A stretch of 37,347 nucleotides of DNA, taken from assembly GCA_913058215.1 (NCBI GenBank), contig CAJXQE010000023.1:1-37347 (forward strand), written 5' to 3'. This DNA is from an uncultured Verrucomicrobiales bacterium. GTDB lineage: Bacteria; Verrucomicrobiota; Verrucomicrobiia; Verrucomicrobiales; DEV007. Below are positions 1-9,054 of this stretch, one piece after another (the stretch's first letter is position 1; the number at the start of each line of letters is the position of its first letter). Made by a program: the position numbers and the translations under genes. Under the pieces are notes generated by a model, which saw only the letters and a program-made list of their open reading frames with translations, was not told the origin of the DNA and ran no database searches.

Positions 1-49
1 ATCTACACTATCCTCTTCGTCGGCAGCGTCAGATGTGTATAAGAGACAG
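1..49 (+). other. Untrimmed Nextera i5 adapter
   Basis: Positions 1-8 are the end of the P5 arm, 9-16 (tatcctct) match a standard Nextera i5 index, 17-30 are the Read 1 arm, and 31-49 are the 19-bp Tn5 mosaic end (agatgtgtataagagacag). This is sequencing-library sequence, not genome. Biological sequence starts at about 50. Confidence 0.97.
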
Positions 50-51
50 CT

Positions 52-678
52 ACTGTCCTCGGCGTCGGATGCAAGAACGGTGGCTTTTACCTGCTCTACT
101 CCGGAGACGGTAGAATTCTAGGCAATACCCCAATTCACACGGGCAAGCCAGAGTATCCACTGGTTCCGAAACGCAACCCGCGGATGATTGCGCTGCCAAG
201 TACGATTGGTGGCATTCAAACGGGTTGCGCCACTGACGGGAAGCGCATCTTCACCAATGGTATTGATTGGCTAACTAACACAACTCTAAAGCCTGGATGG
301 CCGGAGGCTGGCCGGGTCGTGTGCCTGTCCACCAATCTGAGGCAAGAGCACTGGCGTCACGAGCGGCCGCGTATTCGAGTGCCTGGTTATGACGGGGGGG
401 ATCCGATCGCTTCCGGAATTGCCGTTAACCAAGGCGGAGTCGCCTGTTTCACGGGTACGGTGAGTGAGCGTCTGGTCGTGGTCGATGCGGCCAGCGGGAG
501 GACACTCAAAGACTTCCATGTCGGCACGGTGTGGAGTGGGCCGTCAATCTCGCGTGGCCGAATCTATGTTGGTACCGGAAGTATTCTGTTTCTGAAAAAA
601 CAGCTGAAAGGCGCTCTGATCTCATACGGACTTCCCGGTCGGGATGAGATCGATCGAATGGGCGCAGGCACGGAATAA
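52..678 (+). CDS. PQQ-type quinoprotein beta-propeller, C-terminal part (5' truncated)
   Basis: The reading frame is open from the adapter junction, so this is the C-terminal ~208 residues of a longer protein; the ATG at 184 is internal. Near the start is GVGCKNGGFYLL, the kind of blade seen in PQQ-dependent dehydrogenases where a 'GxKxGxxYxxD' strand precedes a tryptophan docking motif. Later segments (CLSTNLRQEHWRH, VVVDAASGRTLKDF, GPSISRGRIYVGTGS) are successive propeller blades. Proteins of this kind oxidise alcohols, for example polyvinyl alcohol, in the periplasm and pass electrons to cytochrome c. The PQQ-binding and calcium-ligand residues lie upstream of the contig, so the substrate and even catalytic activity cannot be judged. 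It stops 21 bp before the hydrolase start at 700, so the two are probably co-transcribed. Confidence 0.7.
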   Translation, partial: TVLGVGCKNGGFYLLYSGDGRILGNTPIHTGKPEYPLVPKRNPRMIALPSTIGGIQTGCATDGKRIFTNGIDWLTNTTLKPGWPEAGRVVCLSTNLRQEHWRHERPRIRVPGYDGGDPIASGIAVNQGGVACFTGTVSERLVVVDAASGRTLKDFHVGTVWSGPSISRGRIYVGTGSILFLKKQLKGALISYGLPGRDEIDRMGAGTE

Positions 679-699
679 TTGAGTTACAAAGCGAAGAAT

Positions 700-1752
700 A
701 TGAAGAACAGAAAGCGATTTCTTGGAGCCGGTATGATTCTACTGGCGCTGTCTAGTATCATGCCTGTGGCTGCGCAGGAGGATATGTCACGAGCCGCCTG
801 GAAAGCCAAGGGCTACCCCGCACTGCCTGACGATGTCATCCGCAGGCAGGTTGTCATCTGGAGCGATGGTACACGCATGGCTGGCGATGTGTATGCGCCG
901 AAAGACGCTGCCGCAGATGCCAGGCTGCCCGCCATCGTGTTCGTGCATGGGACGGGCGGCGTGAAGAAAATGCCGTGGTCGATCAAGCTCGCGGTCGAGT
1001 GTGCCCGACGAGGTTACGTTTTTCTCAATTTCGACTACCGCGGTTGGGGCGAGAGCGACAGTCGGTTGATGGCTCTCGAGGACATTCCCGAACCGGATGC
1101 CGAGGGGAATGTCAGTGTTACAGCCCGTGCTATCCGCTGGCAGATGGACTTCGGTGATCAGGTTACCGACATTCGCAATGCCATCGGCTTCATCGCCGGA
1201 GAGCCGAACGTCGACTTCGAGCGCATCGGTGTTTTCGGCACAAGCTATGGCGGAGGTCTCGCGACGTGGATCGCTGCGAAGGATCCGCGCGTCAAATGTG
1301 CTGTCGCACAAGTGCCAGGCATGGGAGGTGGTCGCAGCCTTGGGTATTACCAACATGCCTATACCCTGATGGCGCGCCAGGCACGGGGTGAGGCTGAACC
1401 GGTTCCGTTCAAGACCGGTGCGCCCGGCGGAACGATGGCCGCGTACAGTCACATGCGGTACAATTCCTCAAAGAACGTTGTTTACGATGTGTTCGAGGCA
1501 GCAGAGAAAATCAAGGCTCCTTTGATGATCATCGATGCCGGCAAGGAGGAGTTGATGGACATCACGCAGAACGGTGGACGCGTCGCGGAGATTGTCGAGA
1601 AGGTCGGTTCACCAATGGAATACCATGTCATTGCGGGCATGACGCATTACGGCATCTACGGCGAGCATCAGGACACTATTCTGAATATGGAACTCGACTG
1701 GTTCGATAAGCACCTTGGAGTTACCCAGTCTGAAGATCCCGATCACAGATAG
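700..1752 (+). CDS. Secreted alpha/beta hydrolase (S15/dienelactone-hydrolase-like)
   Basis: A 350-residue protein starting at ATG 700. A TTG at 679 in the same frame would add seven residues but would spoil the signal peptide MKNRKRFLGAGMILLALSS...AQE. The alpha/beta hydrolase fold is visible: IVFVHGTGG (oxyanion loop), FDYRGWGES, the nucleophile elbow GTSYGG with Ser182, an aspartate in MIIDAGKEE, and the catalytic histidine in GMTHYGIYGE near the C terminus. It resembles secreted X-Pro-dipeptidyl-peptidase/dienelactone-hydrolase-like esterases. It directly follows a quinoprotein, an order that recalls the PVA dehydrogenase plus oxidised-PVA hydrolase pair, but the substrate cannot be read from the sequence. 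Fold confidence is high; substrate is unknown. Confidence 0.8.
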   Translation: MKNRKRFLGAGMILLALSSIMPVAAQEDMSRAAWKAKGYPALPDDVIRRQVVIWSDGTRMAGDVYAPKDAAADARLPAIVFVHGTGGVKKMPWSIKLAVECARRGYVFLNFDYRGWGESDSRLMALEDIPEPDAEGNVSVTARAIRWQMDFGDQVTDIRNAIGFIAGEPNVDFERIGVFGTSYGGGLATWIAAKDPRVKCAVAQVPGMGGGRSLGYYQHAYTLMARQARGEAEPVPFKTGAPGGTMAAYSHMRYNSSKNVVYDVFEAAEKIKAPLMIIDAGKEELMDITQNGGRVAEIVEKVGSPMEYHVIAGMTHYGIYGEHQDTILNMELDWFDKHLGVTQSEDPDHR

Positions 1753-1806
1753 AGGCGACTAGCAGAAATAAACTATGCATGCTTCCCGCATCCTCCCGAC
1801 AGGCTG

Positions 1807-1859
1807 ATATTCGGAAATCCTTCGCGACATATAGTTGAAGGTAAATATCCGAATATTCG
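1807..1859. promoter_or_regulatory. Inverted repeat in the hydrolase-YVTN gap
   Basis: A 9-bp perfect inverted repeat, atattcgga at 1807-1815 and tccgaatat at 1848-1856, overlaps a 10-bp palindrome cgaatattcg at 1850-1859. There is no T-run after it, so an operator or RNA hairpin fits better than a Rho-independent terminator. The following gene starts at 1951. No regulator is known. Confidence 0.35.
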
Positions 1860-1950
1860 ATTCCTAAGCGGAGAAATGTGACGCCAGAACTTCAACCCAG
1901 CCAAGTCTCCTCGCCATTCGATTCAATTCATCCTTTCAGTTAACTCACCA

Positions 1951-4900
1951 ATGAAAACAGTCCCTCGATTCGCCTTAGTTGCCGCTGCAATCTACCTCAG
2001 CTTGTTATTTTCCGTTACCGGTTGGTTCGACTCTGGATTCGCCAAGCAGGAAAGGTCGGCTTCGACGAGCCCTGAGTTCCCCAAGAAGGTCGGGCACCCG
2101 CCTTTCTTGAGCCCTCACGCTTCTCCAATCGTCGTGCACCAAGGCCAGGTCTTCGTGGTCAATACGCCGACGGATACCGTCGATGTGATTGATGCAAAGA
2201 CCAAGAGTATCGAGCACCGCATTGATGTCGGCATCGATCCTGTCAGCATCGCGGTCCGGCCTGATGGAAAAGAGATCTGGGTGGCGAATCACGTTTCGGA
2301 CTCGGTCAGTGTCATTGACAATGTTTCGGAGAGCCCTACCTACCTGCAGGTCATCGCAACGATACAGGAGTTTGACCCGAAGACGAAGGCCACCCGCTTT
2401 GACGAGCCTGTCGGAATTGCCTTTGCCGGAAGCGACAAGGCTTACGTTGCTCTTTCTTCAGAGAATGAAATCGCCGTGATTGATGTTCCGACCCGAAAGA
2501 TCAGGAAACGGCTCAAGATCACAGCGCAGGATCCGAGAGCTATCGCGGTGCGAGGCGACCGGCTTTACGTGATCCCTTTCGAGTCCAACAACAAGACCCA
2601 ATTGTCCGGCGGACGGAAAGAGGATATCAATGGAGATCTCGTCACCTTCGATATCTGGGATCATTCGATTCATAACAACAACATATTGTCTTTGGGGCAC
2701 GTCACCGACATCGTAAAGCATCCCAAGGTTCCGGATCGCGATCTCTACGTATTCGATACGAAGACCGATACTCTCATCGAGACCGTCGACACGCTGGGAA
2801 CGCTACTCTATGGGCTCGCCGTCAATTCGAAGGGCCGCGTCTTCATTGCCCAGACCGATGCCCGCAACGAGGTCAACGGTCGCGCTGGAACGAAGAAACA
2901 CGGACTGGCGGAGCTGGGGAATCGCGCTTTTCTCAATCAGATTACGAACGTGCAGATTGGTGGAGAAGGGGCGAAGCCTGAGTTTTTCGATCTTGAGCCG
3001 CTTCCACCGAGTGATCCCGAACCGGGCCAGGCCCTCGCGACTCCCTTCGCCATCCAAGTTAGCGATGATGACTCCACCCTGGTGGTATCGGCGGCGGGAT
3101 CGGACAAGGTATTCACTGTCGATGCAAAGACAGGAGCAGTTCTCGGGCGGACGGAAGTCGACGCTGTGCCGCGCGGAATTGCCCTGGAGTCGGATGCCGA
3201 GGGGAGACCCTCCCGGGCGTGGGTGTTCAACGCGGTCGCCAACACCGTATCGCTGGTCGACGTCTCCGATCCGGCGTCTTTGAAGATGGAGTCGACCGTA
3301 GCATTGGAGGATCCTACGCCCCCTGCTTTCAAGCGGGGGCGAATCGCCTTCAACACGGCGAGGGCTTCTTCGACCAGGAGCTTTTCCTGTGCCAGCTGTC
3401 ACCCGGACGGGCATACCGATCAACTGCTGTGGGTGCTCAAGACTCCGATTGTCACGGGAGGCGACCAGATCATGCCGCGTTCGACGATGCCGATTCGCGG
3501 ATTGCGGGACACGGCGCCGTTCCATTGGGATGGTATTCCCGGAGACCCCTACGGGGGTAATAACAGCGCCAACCTTCACAGCCACGTCGAGCCAAACGCG
3601 AGCCTCGACGAGCCGGAGAGCACGACCCGACATCTCATCGATGGAGGACTCGCAGCAACGATGATGCGGGTCGGGGATGAGACGACAAACGATGAGGGAA
3701 AGGCGGGCCTGCTGTCTGCGGCAGAACGCGACGACATGGCAAGATTTCTCCTCCACGTCACCTATCCGCCCGCCCAGAAGCGGGCCTACACGAACGAGTT
3801 GTCGGAACAGGCGGAGAAGGGATTCGAATTGTTTCACCTGGTCGGGAATGAAGAAGGAGGGCCACGTCGCAATATCTGCGGCGACTGTCACCGGATGCCC
3901 TTCTGGGTCAGCACCAATCACCCGGGCTCGGGAATGGATGCACCGACCTGGCGGGGTGCCTACGATCGATTTCTCATCCTTCCCCAGGGACGGCTCAACG
4001 TGATTGATCTTCCCTTCTACCAGCGTTTCGCAGAGCAGGGGATTCCCGAGAGGGAGATGTGGCGTTTGTCGTGGAAGGGCAAGTCTGAGTTCGATCCCGT
4101 GTGGGACATGGTCCTTGAGGGGAGCACCGGCTATTCCGGATCGTTTGCCCGACAGGTGACGCTGAGCCAGGAAACGTCGGGCAGCGACTCGACGAGTGAT
4201 CTTCTTGCTGCCCTTGAGTCTTCTGCGGCGGAGGGCGGGATCGTTCTTCGGGCCGAGGGCGTTTTTCTCGAGAAGGAAAAGCGAGGCAGGTCAGCGGTGT
4301 TGCAGTTCGACGGAACTACCTACGCCACGGTGAGCGGCGAAGGGAGGAAATACTCTCGGGCCGAACTGGTCTCGCTCGCTTCCGAGGGGGAATTCCTCGG
4401 CACCTTCACCGGGCGTCATGGAGAGAATGCCGACTTCGAGCATCCACAGCCGGCCTTGTGGACGCTGGGACCGATTCATGCCCAGCGGGGTAAGCAAGAA
4501 TTTCCTGTCCTCTTTGGCGAGTCGAAATCGATGATGATCAGCGGTCGTCATCTTCGCGAAGGCGCTCGCGTGATCGTCGACGGACGGCGGGTCGATGGGG
4601 CGATTACTCTCGGCGATAACGAGCGTGTCGAGATCGCCCTCGAGACCTTGCCGGCTCCCGGCATGCATTTTCTCCAGGTGCAGAATCCGGACGGCCTCTT
4701 CAGCAACGACTTCATCTTTCACGTCGCGGCCAGCGAATCCGAAGCCCGTGAACTCAGCAGTTCGACCGATCCGAACCGGCATCGAAGAGTGCTGGGCGCG
4801 GCCATCTCGGAGGGGAAGGTCGCCGAGGCGAAGCGATTGATCCGGGATGGTGCCACGTTGAATGGACGTCACCCCGACTCTGGTTTAACTCCCCTTGGCG

Positions 4901-5247
4901 AAACTGCCTTTCACGGGGAAGGTGAGATCCTTGCCTTCCTGCTCGACCGTGGGGCCCGTACCTCTCACTCCAGTCGAGACGGCAACACGCCGCTTCACAC
5001 GGCGGCCTTCCTCTGTCGCAAGGAGATGGTGATGGCTCTCCTCGAGCGCGGCGCCTCCACCGAAAAGAAGAACGATCGTGGTGAGACGCCGGTTGACGTC
5101 GTTTCCGGCGAATGGGACGAAGGGCTCGCTGGGTTCTATCGATATCTCGACGAGGTGGGGAGTCTCGATCTCGATTTGGAACGGATCCGCCGAGTTCGTC
5201 CCCAGATTGCCGAACAATTGAGAAAGCACGCTTCGATGCGAAAGTGA
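1951..5247 (+). CDS. YVTN beta-propeller / di-haem cytochrome c / IPT / ankyrin fusion protein
   Basis: 1098 residues. After a signal or membrane anchor (residues 5-32) comes a YVTN/YncE-type propeller (roughly 50-450) with blades such as VDVIDAKTKSIEHRIDVG and EIWVANHVSDSVSVID. Two CxxCH haem motifs follow, CASCH (480-484) and CGDCH (643-647), in a region like MauG/di-haem peroxidase relatives. An IPT/TIG-like Ig fold lies at about 850-932, and two to three ankyrin repeats at about 946-1060 (GNTPLHTAAF, GETPVDVV). The propeller plus cytochrome core is common in planctomycete/verrucomicrobial secreted proteins; the ankyrin tail on an exported cytochrome is unusual. It probably transfers electrons in the periplasm, possibly with the neighbouring quinoproteins (inference). 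No Shine-Dalgarno is seen before the ATG. Confidence 0.8.
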   Translation: MKTVPRFALVAAAIYLSLLFSVTGWFDSGFAKQERSASTSPEFPKKVGHPPFLSPHASPIVVHQGQVFVVNTPTDTVDVIDAKTKSIEHRIDVGIDPVSIAVRPDGKEIWVANHVSDSVSVIDNVSESPTYLQVIATIQEFDPKTKATRFDEPVGIAFAGSDKAYVALSSENEIAVIDVPTRKIRKRLKITAQDPRAIAVRGDRLYVIPFESNNKTQLSGGRKEDINGDLVTFDIWDHSIHNNNILSLGHVTDIVKHPKVPDRDLYVFDTKTDTLIETVDTLGTLLYGLAVNSKGRVFIAQTDARNEVNGRAGTKKHGLAELGNRAFLNQITNVQIGGEGAKPEFFDLEPLPPSDPEPGQALATPFAIQVSDDDSTLVVSAAGSDKVFTVDAKTGAVLGRTEVDAVPRGIALESDAEGRPSRAWVFNAVANTVSLVDVSDPASLKMESTVALEDPTPPAFKRGRIAFNTARASSTRSFSCASCHPDGHTDQLLWVLKTPIVTGGDQIMPRSTMPIRGLRDTAPFHWDGIPGDPYGGNNSANLHSHVEPNASLDEPESTTRHLIDGGLAATMMRVGDETTNDEGKAGLLSAAERDDMARFLLHVTYPPAQKRAYTNELSEQAEKGFELFHLVGNEEGGPRRNICGDCHRMPFWVSTNHPGSGMDAPTWRGAYDRFLILPQGRLNVIDLPFYQRFAEQGIPEREMWRLSWKGKSEFDPVWDMVLEGSTGYSGSFARQVTLSQETSGSDSTSDLLAALESSAAEGGIVLRAEGVFLEKEKRGRSAVLQFDGTTYATVSGEGRKYSRAELVSLASEGEFLGTFTGRHGENADFEHPQPALWTLGPIHAQRGKQEFPVLFGESKSMMISGRHLREGARVIVDGRRVDGAITLGDNERVEIALETLPAPGMHFLQVQNPDGLFSNDFIFHVAASESEARELSSSTDPNRHRRVLGAAISEGKVAEAKRLIRDGATLNGRHPDSGLTPLGETAFHGEGEILAFLLDRGARTSHSSRDGNTPLHTAAFLCRKEMVMALLERGASTEKKNDRGETPVDVVSGEWDEGLAGFYRYLDEVGSLDLDLERIRRVRPQIAEQLRKHASMRK

Positions 5248-5284
5248 TTCGATACTGCCACGTAAACCAATCTCCTTCTAACCG

Positions 5285-6658
5285 ATGAAACGCTATCACG
5301 TCCCGCTCCTGATCTTTTGTGTATTGGTCATGGTATCGACGATCCCCGTTCGCGGGCAAGGGAATGGGGAAGATCAATGGCCTCGCCTCCGTGGTCCCTT
5401 TGCCACCGGGGTGCCGAAGATAACGGAGAATCCGAATCTGCCTGAAACCTGGAGCAAAACGGAGAATATTGCCTGGCAGACCGAAATTCCGGGAGTCGGG
5501 TGGTCTTCGCCGGTCGTGTGGGGGCGCAAAGTGTTTCTCACCACGGTTACGAATGACAAGGAGGCTGAAAACGCGCAGCCGAAGCCGGGGCTTTACCTGG
5601 GACCCGGGAGAAAAGAAATTCCCTCCGGGGAACACGAGTGGCTCACCTTGTGTTTCGACCTGGAGACCGGTGAGGAACTCTGGCGGCATTCGGCTCGTAA
5701 GGGTGTGCCCCCAGTCGGTCGGCACCCGAAGAGTTGCTATGCTGCGGAAACGCCTGTCACCGATGGGGAGCGTCTCTACGTGTTGTTTGGTGATGTCGGG
5801 CTCTTCTGCTTCGACCTGGACGGGGCATTGCTCTGGACTCACGAGATCAAGCCCCGGAAAACCCAGGCGGACTACGGCGCGGCTGCCTCGCCGGTGATAC
5901 ATGAGAACCAGGTGTTCTATGTCTATGACAACCAGGAGGACTCCTACATCGCCGCCCTCGACACCGAGACCGGCCGTGAGAACTGGAGGATACCTCGAAA
6001 GGAGAAAAGTACCTGGGCGACCCCGTTCGTCTGGAAAACTCCGGACCGCGTCGAGATCGTCGTCTGCGGCAAGCAGAAGATCTTGTCCTACGATCTCGAG
6101 GGGAAAGTGCTCTGGGGCCTGAAGGGCTACATGTCGAACCTTGTGATTCCTTCACCCTTCGCCGCGGACGGCCTGCTTTACATCGCTTCCGGATACGTGG
6201 GAGACATGCATCGACCGGCCTTTGCCATCAAGCCGGGTGCCAGCGGAGACATGGCTCTCGAGAAGGGGAAGTCACTGCCTGCGGCCATTCAATGGTACCA
6301 ACCTAAGGGAGGACCCTACAATACCACCCCCCTGGTCTACGACGGGATCTACTACCTGCTTCTGGATCGGGGAATGCTGGCCGCGTATGATGCGAAGACA
6401 GGAGAACTGAAATACGATCGAACTCGATTTCCTCCTCCGGCGAGTTTCACTTCGTCGCCCTGGGCTTACAACGGCAGGATCTTCTGTCTGGGCGAAGATG
6501 GAAAAACCTTCGTGGTCAAAGCCGGTGCTGAATTCGAGCTTCTCCACGTCAATGACCTGGGTCCCGACATGTGCCTGGCCTGCCCGGCAATCGTCGGTGA
6601 TCGGCTTCTTATCCGAACCCAGGGCAAGCTTTGGTGCATTGCGAAGCTGCCGAAGTGA
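5285..6658 (+). CDS. Secreted PQQ-like (BamB-type) beta-propeller protein
   Basis: 457 residues with a signal peptide (MKRYHVPLLIFCVLVMVSTIPVRGQ). The mature start DQWPRLRGPFATGV is the typical opening of the PQQ-binding-like propellers abundant in Planctomycetes and Verrucomicrobia. Blades recur through the protein, with aspartate-tryptophan strands such as LCFDLETGEELWRH, FCFDLDGALLWTHE and AALDTETGRENWR. It is full length for this subfamily, which usually lacks proven PQQ binding, so calling it a dehydrogenase would overreach. It lies 37 bp after the YVTN-cytochrome gene, on the same strand, and may share its transcript. The molecular function is unknown. Confidence 0.8.
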   Translation: MKRYHVPLLIFCVLVMVSTIPVRGQGNGEDQWPRLRGPFATGVPKITENPNLPETWSKTENIAWQTEIPGVGWSSPVVWGRKVFLTTVTNDKEAENAQPKPGLYLGPGRKEIPSGEHEWLTLCFDLETGEELWRHSARKGVPPVGRHPKSCYAAETPVTDGERLYVLFGDVGLFCFDLDGALLWTHEIKPRKTQADYGAAASPVIHENQVFYVYDNQEDSYIAALDTETGRENWRIPRKEKSTWATPFVWKTPDRVEIVVCGKQKILSYDLEGKVLWGLKGYMSNLVIPSPFAADGLLYIASGYVGDMHRPAFAIKPGASGDMALEKGKSLPAAIQWYQPKGGPYNTTPLVYDGIYYLLLDRGMLAAYDAKTGELKYDRTRFPPPASFTSSPWAYNGRIFCLGEDGKTFVVKAGAEFELLHVNDLGPDMCLACPAIVGDRLLIRTQGKLWCIAKLPK

Positions 6659-6752
6659 TGTTTCGCGCCCGACCGATGGACGCGGCTCCTACCCGTGATT
6701 CTTCCCTCGAAACTCTCGATTGGGCGAGGAGAACACTTTAGTATTCAACAGA

Positions 6753-7265
6753 ATGGAGACGCCCCTCAAAAATGAAGACAAAGCTTCGCAGGCGAGCGTG
6801 GGCGGGAAGATCGTGCGGTTGCTGCTTCCAGTTGCCCTGCTCGCGGCGGGCTGGTATGGATTCTCCAAACTGAGCGAGAAGCCTGAAGCGGCCAAAGAGG
6901 CTCCCAAGGAAACTAGAGCTATCAAGACCCGAGTCGCCGAATTGGAGGTAGTCGACTTCCAAACGGTTATCACGACCCAGGGAACCGTTCGTTCGCACGA
7001 AGAGGTTCCGTTGAGTTCTCAGGTCGCCGGGGAGATCACCCGGATTCATCCGAACTTCGAAGACGGCGCTTTCTTCGGAGCGGGAGAAATCCTTCTCGAA
7101 ATCGATCCCTCCGATTTTGCACCCCCTCAATCCCAGCAGGACCGACGCGCCTATAAGCAACCCTTGAAAAAGCGAATTCCTATCAATGGGCGGTTTGATT
7201 GGGGCCAGGAGAAACTTAAGTCCGAGATGAAGATTTTGTTCTCGAGTTGGACTGAACCGGATTGA
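6753..7265 (+). pseudogene. RND/HlyD-type efflux adaptor, truncated at residue 122 by repeat copy A
   Basis: Residues 1-122 are the N-terminal part of a membrane-fusion (periplasmic adaptor) protein. There is a cytoplasmic leader, one membrane helix (LLLPVALLAAGWYGFSKL), then the first lipoyl/barrel-sandwich half: VITTQGTVRSHEEVPLSSQVAGEI followed by GEILLEIDPSDF. In intact proteins the sequence continues into a coiled-coil hairpin, the second lipoyl half and a beta-barrel. Here homology stops exactly at 7118, where the dispersed repeat begins; the remaining 48 residues to the stop at 7265 are read-through of repeat and antisense ABC-gene sequence. An upstream TTG (6720) in frame is an alternative start. 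The product cannot assemble a normal tripartite pump. Confidence 0.75.
7118..7190 (+). repeat. Dispersed ~70-bp repeat, copy A
   Basis: First of three direct copies (others at 11456 and 15024). Shared landmarks in order are cacccc, a ggcaggaccgacgc-like core (here agcaggaccgacgcgc), then cttgaaaaagcgaattcct. It sits exactly between two gene fragments, the adaptor to its left and the ABC membrane domain to its right, so it marks a recombination or assembly junction. Confidence 0.85.
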
Positions 7266-8293
7266 TATTTCTGAGGGATCGGATTTTTGATCTCTTCAGA
7301 AAAGCGTTCGGCGATTGCGGATACCGAAGGCAGGGTGGAGATAAGCCGCTGCCAGACGCCCTGAAGCGATCCCAGCATGGGAACCAATCGGGCAAAGATG
7401 AAAATGAGAAGAAGAAGGCTCGCCTGATTGAGGGGAAATTGTGAAATAGCGAAATACACGATGAGCGAAAGCAGACCTGCTCCGACGATTGATTGGATCA
7501 ACGACACCATCGACTGCAGGCGGCTCATTTGATGCAATTGGTCCTGGATTCGACCTGCCGATTCCGCCAGAATTCCGGATTCTCTCTCTTCCCTCTCAAA
7601 TGCCTTGATCAGTTTCAACGCGTTGAGATGCTCGGTAATACCGTCGTACTGTGCTTTAAAGCTTCTGCGAATCGATTCGCTTGTTTTGAAATGGCGCCGT
7701 CTAAACGGAGTGAGCCCAAGGAACATTACTCCACCGCAAAGAACTGCCATTGAAGTGAACCAGGGAGAGAGATTGAGGGCGACGAGACAGTAAAAGAGAG
7801 TAACTACAGCAGTCGAACAGAGAGTCAGGCTCTGTTTGAGAAACTGACTCAATTGGCTCGAATCCTGTTGAACCATGTTCAGGATATCTCCTCCCGTACT
7901 TTTACGCGAGTCAATCCAGGGACGGTAGAGCCAATTTTGATACTGCTTGACCTGAAATTCACGTGTGATGGTGCGGACTAACTCAGAGCTGGAAATAGCC
8001 AGAAGATACTTCCCGACTCCTACTACGCAGATTGCTACAAAAAAAAGAATCAGGGCATTTTCAAGCCTCCAGGAAACTCCCAGTTGCTCCGATATTTCGA
8101 TGATTTTCCTGATTAACGGAGGGATCGATTCTGTGTTCTTTGCTTCTCCTATACCTATGAGATGCAAGAATGGAACAATCAGGAACAGTCCGACACTCTG
8201 GACTGCGCCAGTAAGAAGCAAAAGGAAAAACGTCAAGCCGATTCGCCTGCCCGCAAGCTGGAGGAAAATTCGGAAAAAACGATGGATTCGCAT
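7151..8293 (-). pseudogene. ABC exporter membrane domain, ATPase lost at repeat copy A
   Basis: Read on the minus strand from ATG 8293 (MRIHRFFRIFLQLAGRR; in-frame ATG at 8431 is an alternative) this gives about 380 residues. It has the six-helix ABC exporter type-1 fold: LTFFLLLLTGAVQSVGLFLIVPFL, ALILFFVAICVVGVGKYLLA, a coupling region with QYQNWLYRPW, further helices around CSTAVVTLFYCLVALNL, and SLIVYFAIS. The chain then reaches the first strand of the nucleotide-binding domain (ISDLSFSWPQSNRPLIGI), and the repeat begins before Walker A. Walker A, the signature and Walker B are all absent. It was probably a half-transporter exporting a peptide or lipid, and is now presumably non-functional. 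It is the last gene of the minus-strand tail-collar/DUF6916 cluster. Confidence 0.75.
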
Positions 8294-8511
8294 CGTTGGA
8301 GCTTCCCAGGGTTGTCCCTTCAAGTCAACCCGGCTGGTATTTGCCGAAAGAGACGATTGAACTGGCAAATCCGTGAGTGCAGATTGCAGTCGCCTTTTGA
8401 TAACGGTCCGGGTGGAAAGCGATCCAACCAATTACTGATAGGACAGGTCAGGAGCGGTGTCTCAGGCAGGTTAATGTGCTCGTCAGCCTGTCTCCTTTCC
8501 TGTTCTCCGAA

Positions 8512-8904
8512 TTACGCGAATATCGCTTCGTAATGGTATTGCCCTTTCTCTGTATCAATATCGCAAAGGCTAAGAGCCATATCGACTTTTCCAACGCCTT
8601 TTGCGTGGACCTGGAAGCCCTTGGTAGGCATCTCGCATTTTTCGTTTGAGATGAAAACGAGACTGAAAGGGTCTTTGCGGCCGGGTTCTCCGGCAGCCCC
8701 ATGCCATTTCACGGATTCAGCGAGATCGAGGGACATGTTAATCGTGGATTCATTGTCCTTGGAACGAAATACGAATTGGTCACCGATCTGATCTTCGAAG
8801 GTGCTCACGCTCAAGCCTGACGGCGCAGCAAAGGCAGGAGCCGCGATGCTTGTTGCTACTGATGCGGCTCCGATGGTTTTGATAAAGTTACGGCGATTTT
8901 TCAT
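8512..8904 (-). CDS. Tat-exported DUF6916-like protein
   Basis: 130 residues, starting at the ATG that begins a twin-arginine leader (KNRRNFIKTIGAASVATS ending APAFA). The mature part runs LSVSTFEDQIGDQFVFRSKD, ends each block with PFSLVFISNEKCEMPTKGF, and closes with QYHYEAIFA. This pattern (F..+G..F, then FSLVF, then a C-terminal YEA+F) matches the small DUF6916-type proteins found beside MdpB-type tail-collar genes. The molecular role is unknown. A second protein with the same pattern is encoded at 10161-10577 in the same cluster, but without a leader. A longer in-frame start at 9024 would bury the leader and is disfavoured. Confidence 0.6.
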   Translation of the reverse strand: MKNRRNFIKTIGAASVATSIAAPAFAAPSGLSVSTFEDQIGDQFVFRSKDNESTINMSLDLAESVKWHGAAGEPGRKDPFSLVFISNEKCEMPTKGFQVHAKGVGKVDMALSLCDIDTEKGQYHYEAIFA

Positions 8905-9054
8905 AGATTCTTTAGAGTGATTTAATTGGCGCGTTTCCGCTTTGACCTCAACTGAGTTGCTCAGGCGATATTCAACAGGATTTGTCCGGCTTTGACAATC
9001 AGTAACATTCGATTTTTCTTGCACTCTTTTTCTCCTGGAACACTAAATCAATTT

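Noticed and set aside
4754-5902. 382-residue minus-strand frame
   Set aside because: Antisense to the YVTN/ankyrin gene and the PQQ-like gene, whose domains are clear; arginine/proline-rich shadow frame.
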